A stretch of DNA of 64,000 nt from Druceiella hillmani (taxonomy: Eukaryota > Arthropoda > Insecta > Lepidoptera > Hepialidae): contig JAYKKI010000015.1 in the NCBI GenBank assembly GCA_039881145.1, positions 26,744,001 through 26,808,000 of the forward strand. Reading direction: 5' to 3'. The number at the start of each line of letters is the position of its first letter. Within the stretch, counting starts at the first letter, position 1. Positions 52,301 to 64,000 of the stretch are shown here, piece by piece. The notes under the pieces are model-generated. The model was not told the DNA's origin. It saw only the letters and a program-made list of their open reading frames with translations, and did no database searches. The translations under genes were made by a program, and so were the position numbers.

Positions 52301-53528
52301 CCTTAATAATAACGTAATAGGATATTTGCTAAAAATTTTTATTTTAGTTTTATTATATTTTATGTTAGACTCAGTTTTATACGCATAATAAGGTTTATTA
52401 ACCTATTATTTTTATTTTAGCGTAACAAACATAAGATTTGAAACCTAACAAGTTTTCAAGACCACCAAAAATAATTTGAAAGCTAATTTGATGTTTATAC
52501 TCACTATAATAGTCACAAAATAAATAGTGAAATGAATTTCACAAATACCTAAAAAATTATTTAACAAGTATTAATATGTAGATTATCATTAAAGAACGTG
52601 ACTCGTGAACAAAGATAATTTCAAAACCTCAAATTCAAAACATGCTTTTATCAGTAGATAACTAAAGGCTTCTCGTACAATATCTTTACTTTCTTGTTAT
52701 TGACTCTATTTCAATGCACATTTTAATGAATAGGATAAATTCTAAGATTCCCCTTTAAAGACGAATTCGCCCTAGTCAATGTCAAATATTTAGTCACATA
52801 GGTTCAGCAACGAACAGTCTCCACAACCAAGAGAGCGTAATAAATAACGATATTTATTACGGATTCATAATGTCTATAAAGATAAATACAATCCGACTAT
52901 GAACAGAATCTATAAGTGTTAATTAAAATGCGCGTTTAACTATCGTTATCTCGAATAATAAAAACACATTAAAAAAATCACAAGTTACGCATGGTTATAA
53001 CTATTTAGGATTCACGTACTTATTTACGATTTTGTTATTACGGTTTCGTAATGAAAATATAAACACCATAAATTTATGGTAACACATTGAAAACAAAATT
53101 ATTAATGTACCATGTGTTAGTAACACATGTAAAATGGAGGGTGGAAGCAATCTTTCTTTTGGATATCATTGGATTGGTCTTATAAAGTTAAATTGAGGTA
53201 CAATTTGCCATTTTTCTTTTTAAGACCCTTTTACAGGACATTAAGCTCCAAAATTACCTCCCGTACATCGCCACGTACCCTTTGCTGATGTTTTAACCGT
53301 ATGTTTAAAAAATAAGATCTGAAATAATTTTACATACTAGCATTTCATTAACTACTTAAGAACCAAATTATTTTGTTTAGCTTGTATCAACAAGAAATAT
53401 AAACTGACCCGAGTAATCAGTTTATCAACGGCAACTATCTTCTTAATTATATAAACTTCATCGTTACGCATTACGAATCTGATGAGAAGTCATGGTACAA
53501 GAAGGGAATTTAAATTTTGTTCGTATGC
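49312..53528. other. AT-rich DNA with small repeats, no gene seen
   Basis: It contains a perfect 13-bp hairpin (TTTTGCATATAGA at 49906-49918, loop TAGCTG, complement to 49937). Also seen are a 16-bp direct repeat TTTCCACAAAGCATAA at 50691 and 50711, and a duplicated AAAACCGCTTTATTT near 51508 and 51524. The 115-codon minus-strand frame at 50652-50999 is hydrophobic at its C-terminal end, matches no family I know, and has no sign of splice or promoter context; I do not call it a gene. Confidence 0.45.
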
Positions 53529-53644
53529 TAAAAAATTTAAATATTATAATTAATATTATATATTAAATTAATATATTATTATAATTAATATTAAATATTA
53601 TATATTAAATATTATAAAATTTAAATAAAAAAATTTAAAAATAA
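53529..53644. repeat. 116-bp stretch with no G or C
   Basis: Only A and T occur from 53529 to 53644. Within it ATTATAATTAATATTA recurs, and AATATTATATATTAAAT blocks create overlapping palindromes. It may be a DNA-unwinding or scaffold-attachment-type element, or simply decayed low-complexity DNA. Confidence 0.9.
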
Positions 53645-56600
53645 GAGAAATATTAACAAATTCAATGCAATTTAAATTATTATTTTAAAATTATATCATC
53701 ATATCATCATTTTTTTTTTCAAATATAAAACTAAAATGGTAGAATGAGATTTATTTTTTTTTCAGACCGCGCTGTTTTATCTCATACTCTGAGTACTCTT
53801 TGTTACACGACCATTCCACCAAACGAAAAAAAGGATCAAAGCAAAAATAAACAAAGTAAGTAAACCACCATCGCGTCTGCTACATAATTTCGGAGCGAAA
53901 CTAGGTACTTAATTTTAAGGGAAGATTCCTGTCAAATAAATATGTTTGCATAGTTTATATACTGACTGTTTCATTGTTTTTTTTTTTAAGACAAAAAAGC
54001 TTATTGATAAACTAAGAAGTTTTATTAATAATTATCTCATCGTGATGCTTTAATAATATGAAGGTTATAATAAAAAAATTGTTCTCAAAAAATTAAACTG
54101 TATTTTCTTAAGTTTATTGGGATAATTTATAGAGGAGCTTTATTTATTGTTTATCGCTATTAGCGGAATGTAAAACGAAACGTTAATTATTTCTTTGAAC
54201 CGTAACTCAGGACGAGAACTTACGTAAAAACGAACATATGTAGCTGGTGTATTCGTAAAACGAAGTCCCTTATAGGAATCGATCGAAACGTCCACAATAA
54301 ATCGACCTTATTAACGAATCTAAACTGTGAACGGAGACGCAGGCACAATCGTGTTTTTTTTCCTAATCGCGAGTACTTTAATTTTCTTTGAATTCATCAT
54401 ACGAGGTTCGTTTTCAATTATTCTTGTCATATTCCAAAGTAAATAAGATGAAAATTAAACATATTTACGATATAACGAATTTTCATACAACTGTACATTG
54501 ACCCCTTTTATAATTTCTTCCATCTTATTTTTACTGCATTACATTTTTTCTTGTTTTGTGAAAATACACCTAATAAAATACGTTTATATCATATTTCCAA
54601 TATTCATGCTTTTTGTTACCCAATGAATTTTGGCAAAATATTTATAAAGGAACTTAATTTTAATGCATTTAGTTTCTTTTATTTTCAAATACAATTCTAT
54701 TATTATTCTCAAATACAAATCTAACCTATCCACAACAACTCTACGTTTCTTCAATTCATTAAATAATTCATCTTTACCAAGTCATTTATTACGTCAGCTT
54801 CATTAATTCCTTAGTAATAAACTTTCTAGGAAGATAATTTTGTAAAACATAATAAAACAATATTTTAAACTTTACATATAATTTTATTTTGTATTCAACT
54901 CTATACGTTTATTAATCTATCTTCTGAAATACACGTACTGATAATTCTGCTTTATAATATTTCTGATAAATTTTTTCTCCATGTTGTTTAAATTTTTATG
55001 ATTAACATCGTGACGACAAAATATTGTTTTAGGCTGAATGAAATGTAAACTCTCATTTTATTTTCTATCCATTTTATAACCGGAGTAATAATTTTAATAA
55101 ATTTGTTTTAAGGCAAAATATCATTACAAATAATATATTATAATATATTATAATACATCCATAAAACAATTTAGTGTATATATTTATGTCGATATGGGCC
55201 CATTGCAATAAGAAGGAGCTTTAGCATATAAAAGAATTTATATGAAATTTGGCACGAAAATTGCTTACAATTCAAGTAAATTCATAAAACCTACAAATTA
55301 TTCTTCTAATGCTTAATTAATTCATACCAATATTTCCTTTTAGTTTAAACAACACAAATATGCAAACTGATATTATTGCAAAGTTAAGTTAGTAAGTATA
55401 AGTTGTTTAAAAATTATACGCTAGATGGCGGTATTAATTGTATATTTAATAAATGGTTTTGATTTAAAAATGCCTCTATATTTACATATCAGACACTGGC
55501 AGTGTTTTTGAATCAACAAAAATTTTAATTTTATCCGTACTTAGTCGTTAGTTATGGCTATTTTAATTACAAGTAATTCAGTGAGTTAATACAATACTTA
55601 CGAGAATTTACACAAATATTAAAAAATAATTAAAATATTGCACTAACACATCAATCAGATTATCCGATACTTTGCTGATGCTTTTTATTCAAGCCTGTGG
55701 CCATTTTAGCGACTTGATCCCAATCCAAAACAATACCAAATATTACTATGTGCTATAGCAAAATGCCATAAAAGTTTGATGGGTCATATTTATTTTTCAC
55801 TCCAAAAGACGAAGGCAGCAACGAAGTTGGTTCAAAGCTTTTGTCTGATTCAACTCTTCGTTTCACGTTCACCCAATGGGGCTATGCATAAAACAAAAGG
55901 TTCGTCAATACACGGGGTGCGATGGTGGAAACCACGGGAGTGTATGAATAATAAGTTAAATCCTTTTTCGTAAGACATAGCTGTTAGATCGTTTATAAAT
56001 TTAGTAGCCTGTGTTGGAAAAGTATATTTGCATGGTGGTTCCTTGCATATAAGCGAAAAGAAAGAAATATATCTCTTACGAAATAATTTGTGGCGATTGT
56101 ATGTTTTTAAAAGCAAATTACCTAAAAAAGTACGATGTAAATTTAAAAAACGTACGAGTGTTAATCAAACCCAATTGCATTTTCGGGATTAAATAATTTC
56201 TACGATTAATACTTATCATAAATTTTTTATAAGTTTTCTTTTATTTATGTTATTTCGAGCACAAATCCGCTACAAAAAAATTGCCCATTATTTTTAATGC
56301 TATTTAGTGTAACATGGCATGTATCAAATGAAAGTCGAATAAAATTGATTTCAAACTTTCTTTTATATAATTTTACCCATGTTACATAAAGTGTGTATTA
56401 TTTTTACTAAACGCGGTTTAAATACGATATGACTTAAATTGAAAGAAATTAATTATAATTCATATATATTTTCTTACAATAAAAGTATTTCCTTTTGCAA
56501 TTTTAGTGCAATTTCACTAATTAAAAAACTTAACAAATAATGTTTTATTTAATATGTATTTGTCTGTTTTACAGAGAAATATGACTTGACTAATTAAGGC

Positions 56601-57065
56601 ATATCAAGAAGTAAGTATATCAAGTTATGATTAAGTAGCTTATGCCAACGCAATTGAACTCCGACTGTAACTGCAATTATAAGAGAAAATAAGAAAAGAC
56701 ATAGATGGAGGTTGCGTTTTATGTTTAAAATGGTTATATGAGATTTTTGCACTAAGGTAATGAACATTATATACGAAAGGCTACCTGTACATTTATACAT
56801 ATTTTTCTCTTTAGTTAAATATTATTAAATTAACATATCTAAAGACTTATTTGTTTATCAACACGTTTTTCTTAGGCCGATTTGTATGTAACTAATTATG
56901 TAATGGAATTTGTGAAACTAAATTACATGCACTTCTAATAGTTATATCATCATGAAACTGGACAGTTGTTTGTAGTTTTGACGGGAAAACTATAATTTTA
57001 TACAATTAAAAAAAATTATTTTTAGTCTCTGACCAAAAAAAGACAAATAAAACAACGAAATTATT
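53645..57065. other. AT-rich DNA, no confident gene
   Basis: Positions 54170-54350 are GC-richer (GGACGAGAACTTACG, AATCGATCGAAACGTCC, GTGAACGGAGACGCAGGC). An 88-codon minus-strand frame at 55850-56116, containing FINDLTAMSYEKGFNLLF and PCIDEPFVLCIAPLGE, has a less AT-driven amino-acid mix than most frames here and could be a remnant of a mobile-element protein, but I cannot identify it. Tandem ATCATCAT and TATAATATAT units lie near 53694 and 55130. Confidence 0.35.
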
Positions 57066-57275
57066 AATTAAATTGTTACCCAGTTTCAGAAATCTGATTT
57101 ATTTAAAATTTTGCACACGTATCAGGAACTCATCATAATATAAAAAAAATTATAAAAAATATAAAAAGTAATGTAAATAAAAAGTGATATTTCAATTAAA
57201 TTTTCACCCACTTCCGGACATTGGAATTATTTAAAATTGTGTAAATATATCAAGAATAGATGACAATATAATAAT
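57066..57275. repeat. Diverged tandem duplication, period ~128
   Basis: AATTAAATTGTTACCCAGTT with TCAGAAATCTGATTTATTT and AAAATTTTGCACACGTATCA at 57066-57123 is repeated at 57195-57251 as AATTAAATTTTCACCCACTT with CCGGACATTGGAATTATTT and AAAATTGTGTAAATATATCA. The 'CCCACTTCCGGACAT...AAAATTTTGCAC' wording resembles a repeat common in insect genomes. Confidence 0.7.
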
Positions 57276-58639
57276 GTCATGAACTTTAAAAAAGTTACAA
57301 TCTTAAAAAATAAAAGGCTAAAAAAATACAAAATACTGCACTAAAAAGCAACAAATTATTATCTTACCTGTTTTCTCTCTCTGCTTAGTAATGAGACTTT
57401 AGTGTTACCCATAAGTAATAGTGTTTGTTATTAAATTTAATATTTTAGTGTAAAGCGTGCTACTGTTTCGATGACTTCTTATTTTAAAAAGGTGGTACGA
57501 AACTCTTATGATGGTGAAACTTCGTCATCCATCTACCTTTATGCTGCCCCTTTTACAGTAATAATATTCAATATAATTGAATGCATTACAGTAATTTAAA
57601 ATTTGTAAGAGGAAAAAATACAAAAAGTGACGACAAAAAATAGTTTATATTTATATTAAATACTTTTTTACTCCGGAGATATAAAACGTGTATCATGAAA
57701 ACTCTATTGACAAAACTAATTTTATTTGAGAAAATAATGTATAAAATAATTTTCATTTTACTCTAAAATTCCTAAATGGATATACAAATATACAATTCAA
57801 AATTATATTAAAAATTACCACATCCCTGAACTAGAGCTAACCGCTTCATAATTCTTATTTAGAGGGATATTGTAAACTTTAAATTAAATGATATGCTCAT
57901 ATTTGAACGTCCTATAAGAAGTAAAATAAAATAATTGAGCGAAATCATGTTAATGGAAAGAAATATGATTACTTAGAAACGATATTTATTGAGACTTTTT
58001 CCCTTGTCGAGGGAAAACTATTTTCATTCTTAAATTTTTGCAGAAAAATTATCACGGAAATTTGAATAGATTTTATTCGATCGTATGTCTAAAAGTGTTC
58101 TTTGAATATATTTTTGGATTTATCAATCCTCGAAATTTCGCGAAATCTATTCCGAAAACCTGAATTAAAGTTGTGCTTGTGGAAATTCTTTATTCATTAA
58201 ACAGTGATTCAAATTTAGAGAAATAATTAATTCTTTACTCGTAAACTAAAATTATATTAATTTTTTTATGTATTGATTTTAAATGAAAACAGTACGAATG
58301 CCATGCGATCAAGCTAAATGTAAAAGCTAATATTCTCAGACGTTCAATAAATAACTTGCACTATATTAACTTTATAGGCAATAATTATTACCCAATTGGA
58401 AAACTCTAAGCTTAGATAAAAGTTGTTCCGGTTTATTTGATCGCTTTTGCTTTTTGTGGAAAATATTCAGACACCTTTGTTTATATCACTCGGAAACTTT
58501 TTAAAACATATTTCTGTCGAATTTTTTTAAGAAACTAATTATTTTGATCGAAAGCAAAGTAATACTGATTTAATTAATACTGTGAACATATCCCAAAAAA
58601 TGAAGGTAAATAATCACTTACCATTAAAAGAGACAACTA
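57276..58639. other. AT-rich DNA, no gene seen
   Basis: Nothing recognised. Confidence 0.35.
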
Positions 58640-58779
58640 GAACAGACAACAGAAACTAAATATAGCATAATGAAAAAATAAAGTATTACGAATTTCAACA
58701 CAGAAAATGGTGACTTTATTTAATAAACATTTATTTACAATTAATACAAAAATAATAAAGCACAGGTTATGTATGCTGT

Positions 58780-58965
58780 AGTAAACAACAGCGTCGAACT
58801 GAGTGAGGAGGGGGTCGCGTAGTCGGTTGCGCATGGCGACACGTCGCCATACCGTACACTTTACTACATATAGACTATATATATACCTTAGTATAGCGTG
58901 GTGACCCGTCGCCACGGCAAGCGTCGCCACGTCCACGATCCGGTTTATACCTGCGCCTATAGATG
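58780..58965. other. CpG-rich compact island with GTCGCCA motifs
   Basis: About 185 bp with many CG dinucleotides: GGGGGTCGCGTAGTCGGTTG, GCATGGCGACACGTCGCCAT, GTGACCCGTCGCCACGGC and AAGCGTCGCCACGTCCACGA. CGTCGCCA occurs three times and is mirrored as TGGCGACACG, giving a small palindrome near 58842-58858. A 99-codon minus-strand frame (58637-58936) crosses it; its part MRNRLRDPLLTQFDAVVYY has a non-random look, but I cannot assign it. It may be a fragment of a transposable element or a small promoter. Confidence 0.4.
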
Positions 58966-59657
58966 TTTCACATCAAAAATGAACAAAGGAAAGATAGAAA
59001 AAAAAATCTTTAGACGAATTTTTGCTCTCATTTTGGATGTCAGAATCAAATTTATTCCAGTATTTAGGCAAATATAACGAATTGTTCAGCCTACGAGAAT
59101 GTTTTAACTAATTACAGGTGGAGACTATAAATATATTATGCCGACCAGGTAAAATTGTAACCTTTACCCAAATACATGGTTATACCCAATGATGTTATAT
59201 TAAATATACTCTTTTACCCTCATAAACGAAAAACATGATTCCAGCTAGTAGAAACACAAATGCTTTGAAATATTAAACAGCCGTTGAAATATTAAATAAC
59301 ACTGACAAAACATTGGAACGTCAATTCAAAAATAATGTTTATAAAGAGATAAATACGAACTATGAAAGATAACAGCGGATTTCATTTTAATCCAAATTGA
59401 AACTACATGTTTAGGCTCATCTCACTTGCGAACACAATGCAAATGTGTTAGTAACAGTTATATATCAATATCTCACTGTTATTTTCTGACCTTTGCCTTC
59501 TGGATGATTTGAAATAAATAAAAAATAAATAACTGAAAAAAAAATATAAAATATTAGTTGCACGTGCTTTAGAATGAAATGTATCCGTGTAATTAATCAT
59601 GTATTTTGATAATCCACGGGAAGATATTTGCTTGCTTGTATACCTTTGATTCCCGAG
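58966..59657. other. AT-rich DNA, no gene seen
   Basis: Nothing recognised. Confidence 0.35.
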
Positions 59658-59715
59658 TACCTGTTATTAGCGTTAATTCTGAAAACTCTGCCGGAATTAA
59701 TACTAATAACAGGTA
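59658..59715. repeat. Hairpin with 22-nt arms and 14-nt loop
   Basis: The left arm 59658-59679 (TACCTGTTATTAGCGTTAAT and two more) pairs with 59694-59715 with only one mismatch and one G-U pair when folded as RNA. The size, one internal mismatch and 14-nt loop are within the range of a small microRNA-like precursor, but pairing does not extend beyond the arms. The alternative is a palindrome formed by template switching. Confidence 0.8.
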
Positions 59716-61930
59716 AGTAAACGTATAATAGATTTTTTCATATTTTGAGAACAACTTTTGGAGCGCTAATTACATGTCTATATAATATAATATCATGCCA
59801 TAATTTGACAATACTCACGATTGCCCAGACGCCAGCGTGTCGTGCATTGTACTTTTTTCTTTAAGTATTTACCATGATGACGAAATGTTCCCATTTTTTG
59901 CAGTCACATTGTCTCTAGCATATACTATAATTTTTTTTAGTACTAACATTTTTCTCCCAAATTGATCCTTAATCCCATTACAAGTTAAACTCGACATTTC
60001 ATAAGAAAAAACGGACCAGATATCAGTAGTAAACAATATTTTATCAAATGCCTTTATTCATTCGAGAATTTTTTCTTTTATTTTGCTACTCATAGATAAA
60101 TGAAATAAAATTCTACCTGGTTTTTAAATTATAGGTCGGATATAGACACTTTATAAGCCTAATAAATCAAAGCCACAAAACTGAACGACAATTCTTCAAT
60201 TGAAATAATATGGCTCTTCATATAATACACCGCCAAAAACTTGGCATTGTAGTTTTTCCACCCTTTTTTGTTTCGGTATAATCCAGAAAATGCATATTTT
60301 TTAGATCAGGGGTGTATCACAATTGTCATATGCTGGTATGGAAATGGGAGCAAAACATTTATTCATGAAGTATTCCGTTTTTTGTTTTTGCATTTTTCTA
60401 ATTCCCTTTTTTCATCTTTATACGTGGATTCCATTCCGATCAGCGGTAGTATTTCTTCTTTTCCGTGAGTATTCAATATTACGTAATTTGCACCTAGCGT
60501 GCTCAGTATCAGCACCAGTTAGTGTAAAATAAGTCCAAATTTCAGTGGTCTTCAATTTATTCATCTTCCAAGTTCAAGAAATGCATTCTGACATCAAGTC
60601 TCATGTTGATAAGTGAAAATGCAAAAAAAAACATATTAAACTGCAAGAACGGTAATAAGTATACATCATAGTGTTAGGCTAATGTAATTTATGTTCAGAC
60701 TATGTTCGTTTTCCATCCATTTATGTCTCTCAACGGAGCAATCTTACACGAATATATGTGAGTACATAACTTGAAACGCTGCCTAGGAATAAATTGGTCC
60801 GATTTATTTAAAACTTCTTAAGAGGACATTTTGAAAATTACACTATATGTACTTTATATTCATTAATAAGGTAACAAAAATTAAGCAGTAAGGCCTCGAA
60901 AGTTTTCTTTCAGCCCTTATTTTATCTCTAAATGCTAATTTTAAAGTTATTGCATAAGCTGAATGGAAATATTATCGTAAAAATATATAGCCTAATCCTA
61001 ATTCCTATTATATTACTTATATCGAAGTGTGAAATAATTTTGATTCATAATTTATGGGTTTATAATTTCCTACTTGATCATATAGTGTTGTCTGAGAGGA
61101 AAATTCTGTAAGATTGATTTTAACATGTACTTACTCAAACCGTGAGTTCTGAATTCACAAATCTTAGCCTGATTATCGATGGAAAGCGTAAAAAAATTAT
61201 CTTTCCATTTAACTTGATAACGATGTTACTGCAGATCGCTAACCGATTCTGAAAAAAATTGAAATAGAGATAGATTACAGCCTGGATTGACACACAGAAC
61301 ACTATAGTTTTATGTGTTTTAATGATAATCTATTAAATATTATGTTAGATAAAATTTGGTCTGAACATCGTTAACAAAATTAAACTTCCTTTTCCTTAAG
61401 TAGCTTTAAACAAATTTAAAAGTTAACAAATATTATTTCATTGTGCAAATAAATATTCCAAAATTGAAAATTAAATTGATAGATGAAAAAAATAACGAAA
61501 AACCTTCTAACACTCAAGGATGCGTCGTGAATATTTCCACATATTTGTGTTGACGTGCATCGTACAGAGGCGTGAGAAAAAATCGAGTCAATTTAAATTA
61601 TATTTTGGATTTTCGTATTGAAAAAACAAACCTTCATAATTTTATCAGTCCATCCGTCCATGTCTCCTTTTATCACAACCTTAAGATTTCTTCCGTTTTA
61701 GACCCATGTGCAAAAATTTTGCATGTCATCTACATGCTTTAAACAGAGAAAATGAAAATGTGGCAAAAAATTAAACACATTAATATAACTCTCCATACTT
61801 AAAGAAAGGGGCTGAATTTTTCCTGGGCACTCAATCAAATAGTGAAATTACATACATCAACATGAAGTATATTAATATTTTCCAATACTTTAATAGGAAT
61901 TAGATCCTAAGCACTATTCAATATTTTAAT
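59716..61930. other. AT-rich DNA, no gene seen
   Basis: Overlapping 66- and 69-codon frames at 60268-60532 have no motif. Near 61640-61665 GTCCATCCGTCCATGTCTCC could be a degraded minus-strand copy of the tail-like repeat. Confidence 0.35.
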
Positions 61931-62059
<129 letters not shown>

Positions 62060-62467
62060 ACAGGTTTATTTTAAGTTTATTTAGTAGATTATAATTTCAT
62101 AAAATTAATCTAACTTTAGATATGAAAATAATTTGCACATATTACAATTAGGTTTATTAAAGAGTTCCCGTGTTATGTTTTTGCTTGCATTGATTGCCTA
62201 AATATACAAGTTAACATATTTTGCAAAAGAATTAAATTTTAACTAGACGAAGCTTAAAGTTGAATGAAACAATTAAATTATTAATTGTTTGGAGCCAATA
62301 TTTGGACACAGTTGTTTATTTGGATAAATATAAATTATTTTCATGTTTAATGTTAAGAACGACAAGCATTAATTATTTATGTAGATATACTTTGTGGACG
62401 ATATTATTTGGAATTTGAATGAATTAGCCACAAAGTAAATGGGTATTAGTGGTGTAAAAAATTTTGA

Positions 62468-62519
62468 TTTTAATGTTACATTTAAAAATATATTATATTT
62501 TAATATTACATTTAAAAAT
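62468..62519. repeat. Tandem duplication, period 30
   Basis: TTTAATGTTACATTTAAAAA at 62468 is repeated at 62498 as TTTAATATTACATTTAAAAA. Confidence 0.88.
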
Positions 62520-62691
62520 ATCTAAAAGTTCTATATAATCACCGTTATATCAAAATTTCAAAAAAATATTCATCTTTAGTTTAAGACAAACTTGTTATTT
62601 TGAGTTTTTTAATAGATGCCAATACAAATCATTTCTGCAAGATTTTAGACCGAAATAGCTTAAATTTTGGCTAACAAAGTTAATAATAACA

Positions 62692-62799
62692 CAATTAAAT
62701 GAAACAACGTGATCTAGTATTATTTCTACTTTCTTTAAGTTGAAGATGTTGTAATACCTTCGTTGTATTACAACATCTTAAGATGGGATATTAGCAAAG
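62692..62799 (-). repeat. Family H repeat, rearranged copy
   Basis: AATTAAATGAAACAACGTGA, TAGTATTATTTCTACTTTCT and TTAAGT at the left, and GATGGGATATTAGCAAAG at the right, match the family. The middle is changed: the ACCACGACCTAGGTTT part is gone and is replaced by an inverted copy of the stem II side. This makes a perfect hairpin, AAGATGTTGTAATAC (62743-62757) and GTATTACAACATCTT (62765-62779), around CTTCGTT. The hammerhead-like cores are therefore destroyed in this copy. Confidence 0.85.
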
Positions 62800-64000
62800 A
62801 ATAACTCTTAGGAACATCCAACAGCAGTTATATATTTCAAACACAATAGCGGAAGCCGGGTCTGTGTGGGTTTTCCCACTGCTTGTATTTAGTGGGTTTA
62901 TTGTTGGGAAGCGGTGTAGGTTTTATTATATTTCCGAGAGTTATACGATCTACCAGTATTTTAGTGAGGATAAGTTTAATTGTTGTTATTCTATGAGGTT
63001 GGACAATGCAAATGTTCCGTTGTATGTAATAAAATAACTGGAAGTTATTCTCAATAATATATTTAAACAAAAGCAAGGATATCTGAAAATTAGAACAAGG
63101 TTATACCACTAATTCTACATATCTCCAGTTTTATTTATTCCTATGTTTATTTCTTTATTTATTCATATGTTTATTTATTTATTTTAATTTTCATATACTT
63201 ATATTTATATGTGTATGTGTATTAACTTTGTGATTCTAAATAAGGCACTAAAACATGAATCGCAAAGCATGTATTTATATTTCAGAACGATGTTTCCACT
63301 TTGTCTCCTTTCCTACTTTTCCTAATTATTAAGTTTAATTTTCCAAGGTGAAGATTTCGGCAAAGTGTCAAGTTTGATTGAAGCATAATTGGAAATAAGT
63401 TGCTTTATTTGCTAAGTGAATGTTTGAAATTAATGAGTTTCAAAATTTGTTTCAAAGAATCAATGTTCCTTGTCGTGGCAGTAACAAGTGATTTAAATAT
63501 TATATCTGGAACTTATAATAATGTCGCAATCGCATTTGAAAATATGTAATTAAAATGATTTCAATTTAAATGATAAATTTCTCTTTAATAATAATCATTA
63601 AGTGAAATATAAGACTTTTAGGGTATTTGGAAAATGCATGGTTTGATTGAGTCCTTTTACAATGTTAAACTAAAGCTATTTAATTAAATCACAAGATAAA
63701 TATAAATATACGTTTTGAAAATTATTTCATTATATTACAAACTCGTGGAAATTTAAAGTTTCGCAAAATGGACTTGTTTTCTAAGGAATCGCAAATAGAT
63801 TGCAAAAGGCTATCTTCCTTGGTCTGAGTGCGCTAAAACGGCAAAATTCCGTTCGGTATTGTTACATTGGTACTGTGTTAGTAAGTAAATATTGTTATAT
63901 CACTTTTTACTTCTATATAATTCAAAGGAAATCAAAAAGAAATGCTGTGAAAAAAATAAAAAATAAATGTTATTTGCATCTGCTTATGGATGAGATGTTA
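62800..64000. other. AT-rich DNA, no confident gene
   Basis: A 79-codon minus-strand frame (62837-63076) lies next to the family H copy, upstream of it in that copy's own reading direction; it ends PNNKPTKYKQWENPHRPGF and resembles nothing I know. TTTATTTATT-rich sequence at 63127-63190 could be the tail of a minus-strand retroelement, but no coding remnant supports this. Confidence 0.3.

Noticed and set aside
53476..53515. CTGATGAG as a hammerhead core
   Set aside because: The following sequence lacks GAAA in the right place and lacks stems I and III.

Overview
The window is AT-rich eukaryotic DNA with no recognisable host gene. No open frame is longer than 123 codons, and the longest ones are poly-Tyr/Ile translations of (TA)n tracts. 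I see no tRNA, rRNA, CRISPR array, operon or bacterial signal. The relics present are RTE/BovB-like and jockey-like non-LTR retrotransposons, Tc1/mariner transposases and short tail repeats of a kind common in insect genomes. Together with many long (TA)n microsatellites they suggest an arthropod, most likely an insect, but the species cannot be named. The window reads as intergenic or intronic DNA full of decayed mobile elements.

Layout. 1-2.24 kb: a partial copy of a dispersed repeat (family H below), then a decayed, internally deleted RTE-type LINE on the + strand. 2.4-8 kb: unique AT-rich DNA with a 102-bp tandem duplication and small inverted repeats. 8.0-8.2 kb: the helix-turn-helix end of a Tc1-like transposase, cut off by a 22-bp palindrome. 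8.58-8.80 kb: a fold-back copy of family H. 11.5-13 kb: a small MITE-like inverted repeat, three copies of a SINE/LINE-tail-like repeat and another family H copy. 22.6-23.9 kb: a CA/TA microsatellite and a three-unit ~143-bp array. 29-33.2 kb: a (TA)n tract, another tail repeat, a decayed minus-strand LINE C-terminal half and a second minus-strand LINE 3' end with an A-rich tail. 33.5-34.06 kb: the most GC-rich, least repetitive block, a candidate conserved regulatory element. 34.5-49.3 kb: several (TA)n tracts, short duplications, a possible MITE near 46.2 kb and a minus-strand Tc1/mariner DDE relic at 48.65-49.2 kb. 53.5 kb: 116 bp without G or C. 58.8-58.96 kb: a compact CpG-rich island. 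59.66 kb: a strong 22-bp stem hairpin. 61.9-62.8 kb: a (TA)n tract, a 30-bp duplication and a last family H copy.

The most interesting signal is family H. Its fold-back copy at 8581-8797 carries, once on each strand, a 41-nt segment that can be drawn as a type I hammerhead ribozyme: a CUGAAGA core, a hairpin, a GAAA core, a 3-bp stem III, a C or U at the cleavage position, and a GUGG strand that pairs with the CCAC before the core. One extra U next to stem II and a 2-nt stem III loop depart from the textbook form. Hammerheads are known from the terminal repeats of Penelope-like retroelements and from retrozymes, so this may be a non-autonomous relative. The assignment is inference. A second pattern is the number of perfect short-loop palindromes scattered through the window, which look like template-switch products. 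No genes act together here; what the sequence shows is mobile-element history and possible cis-regulatory islands.
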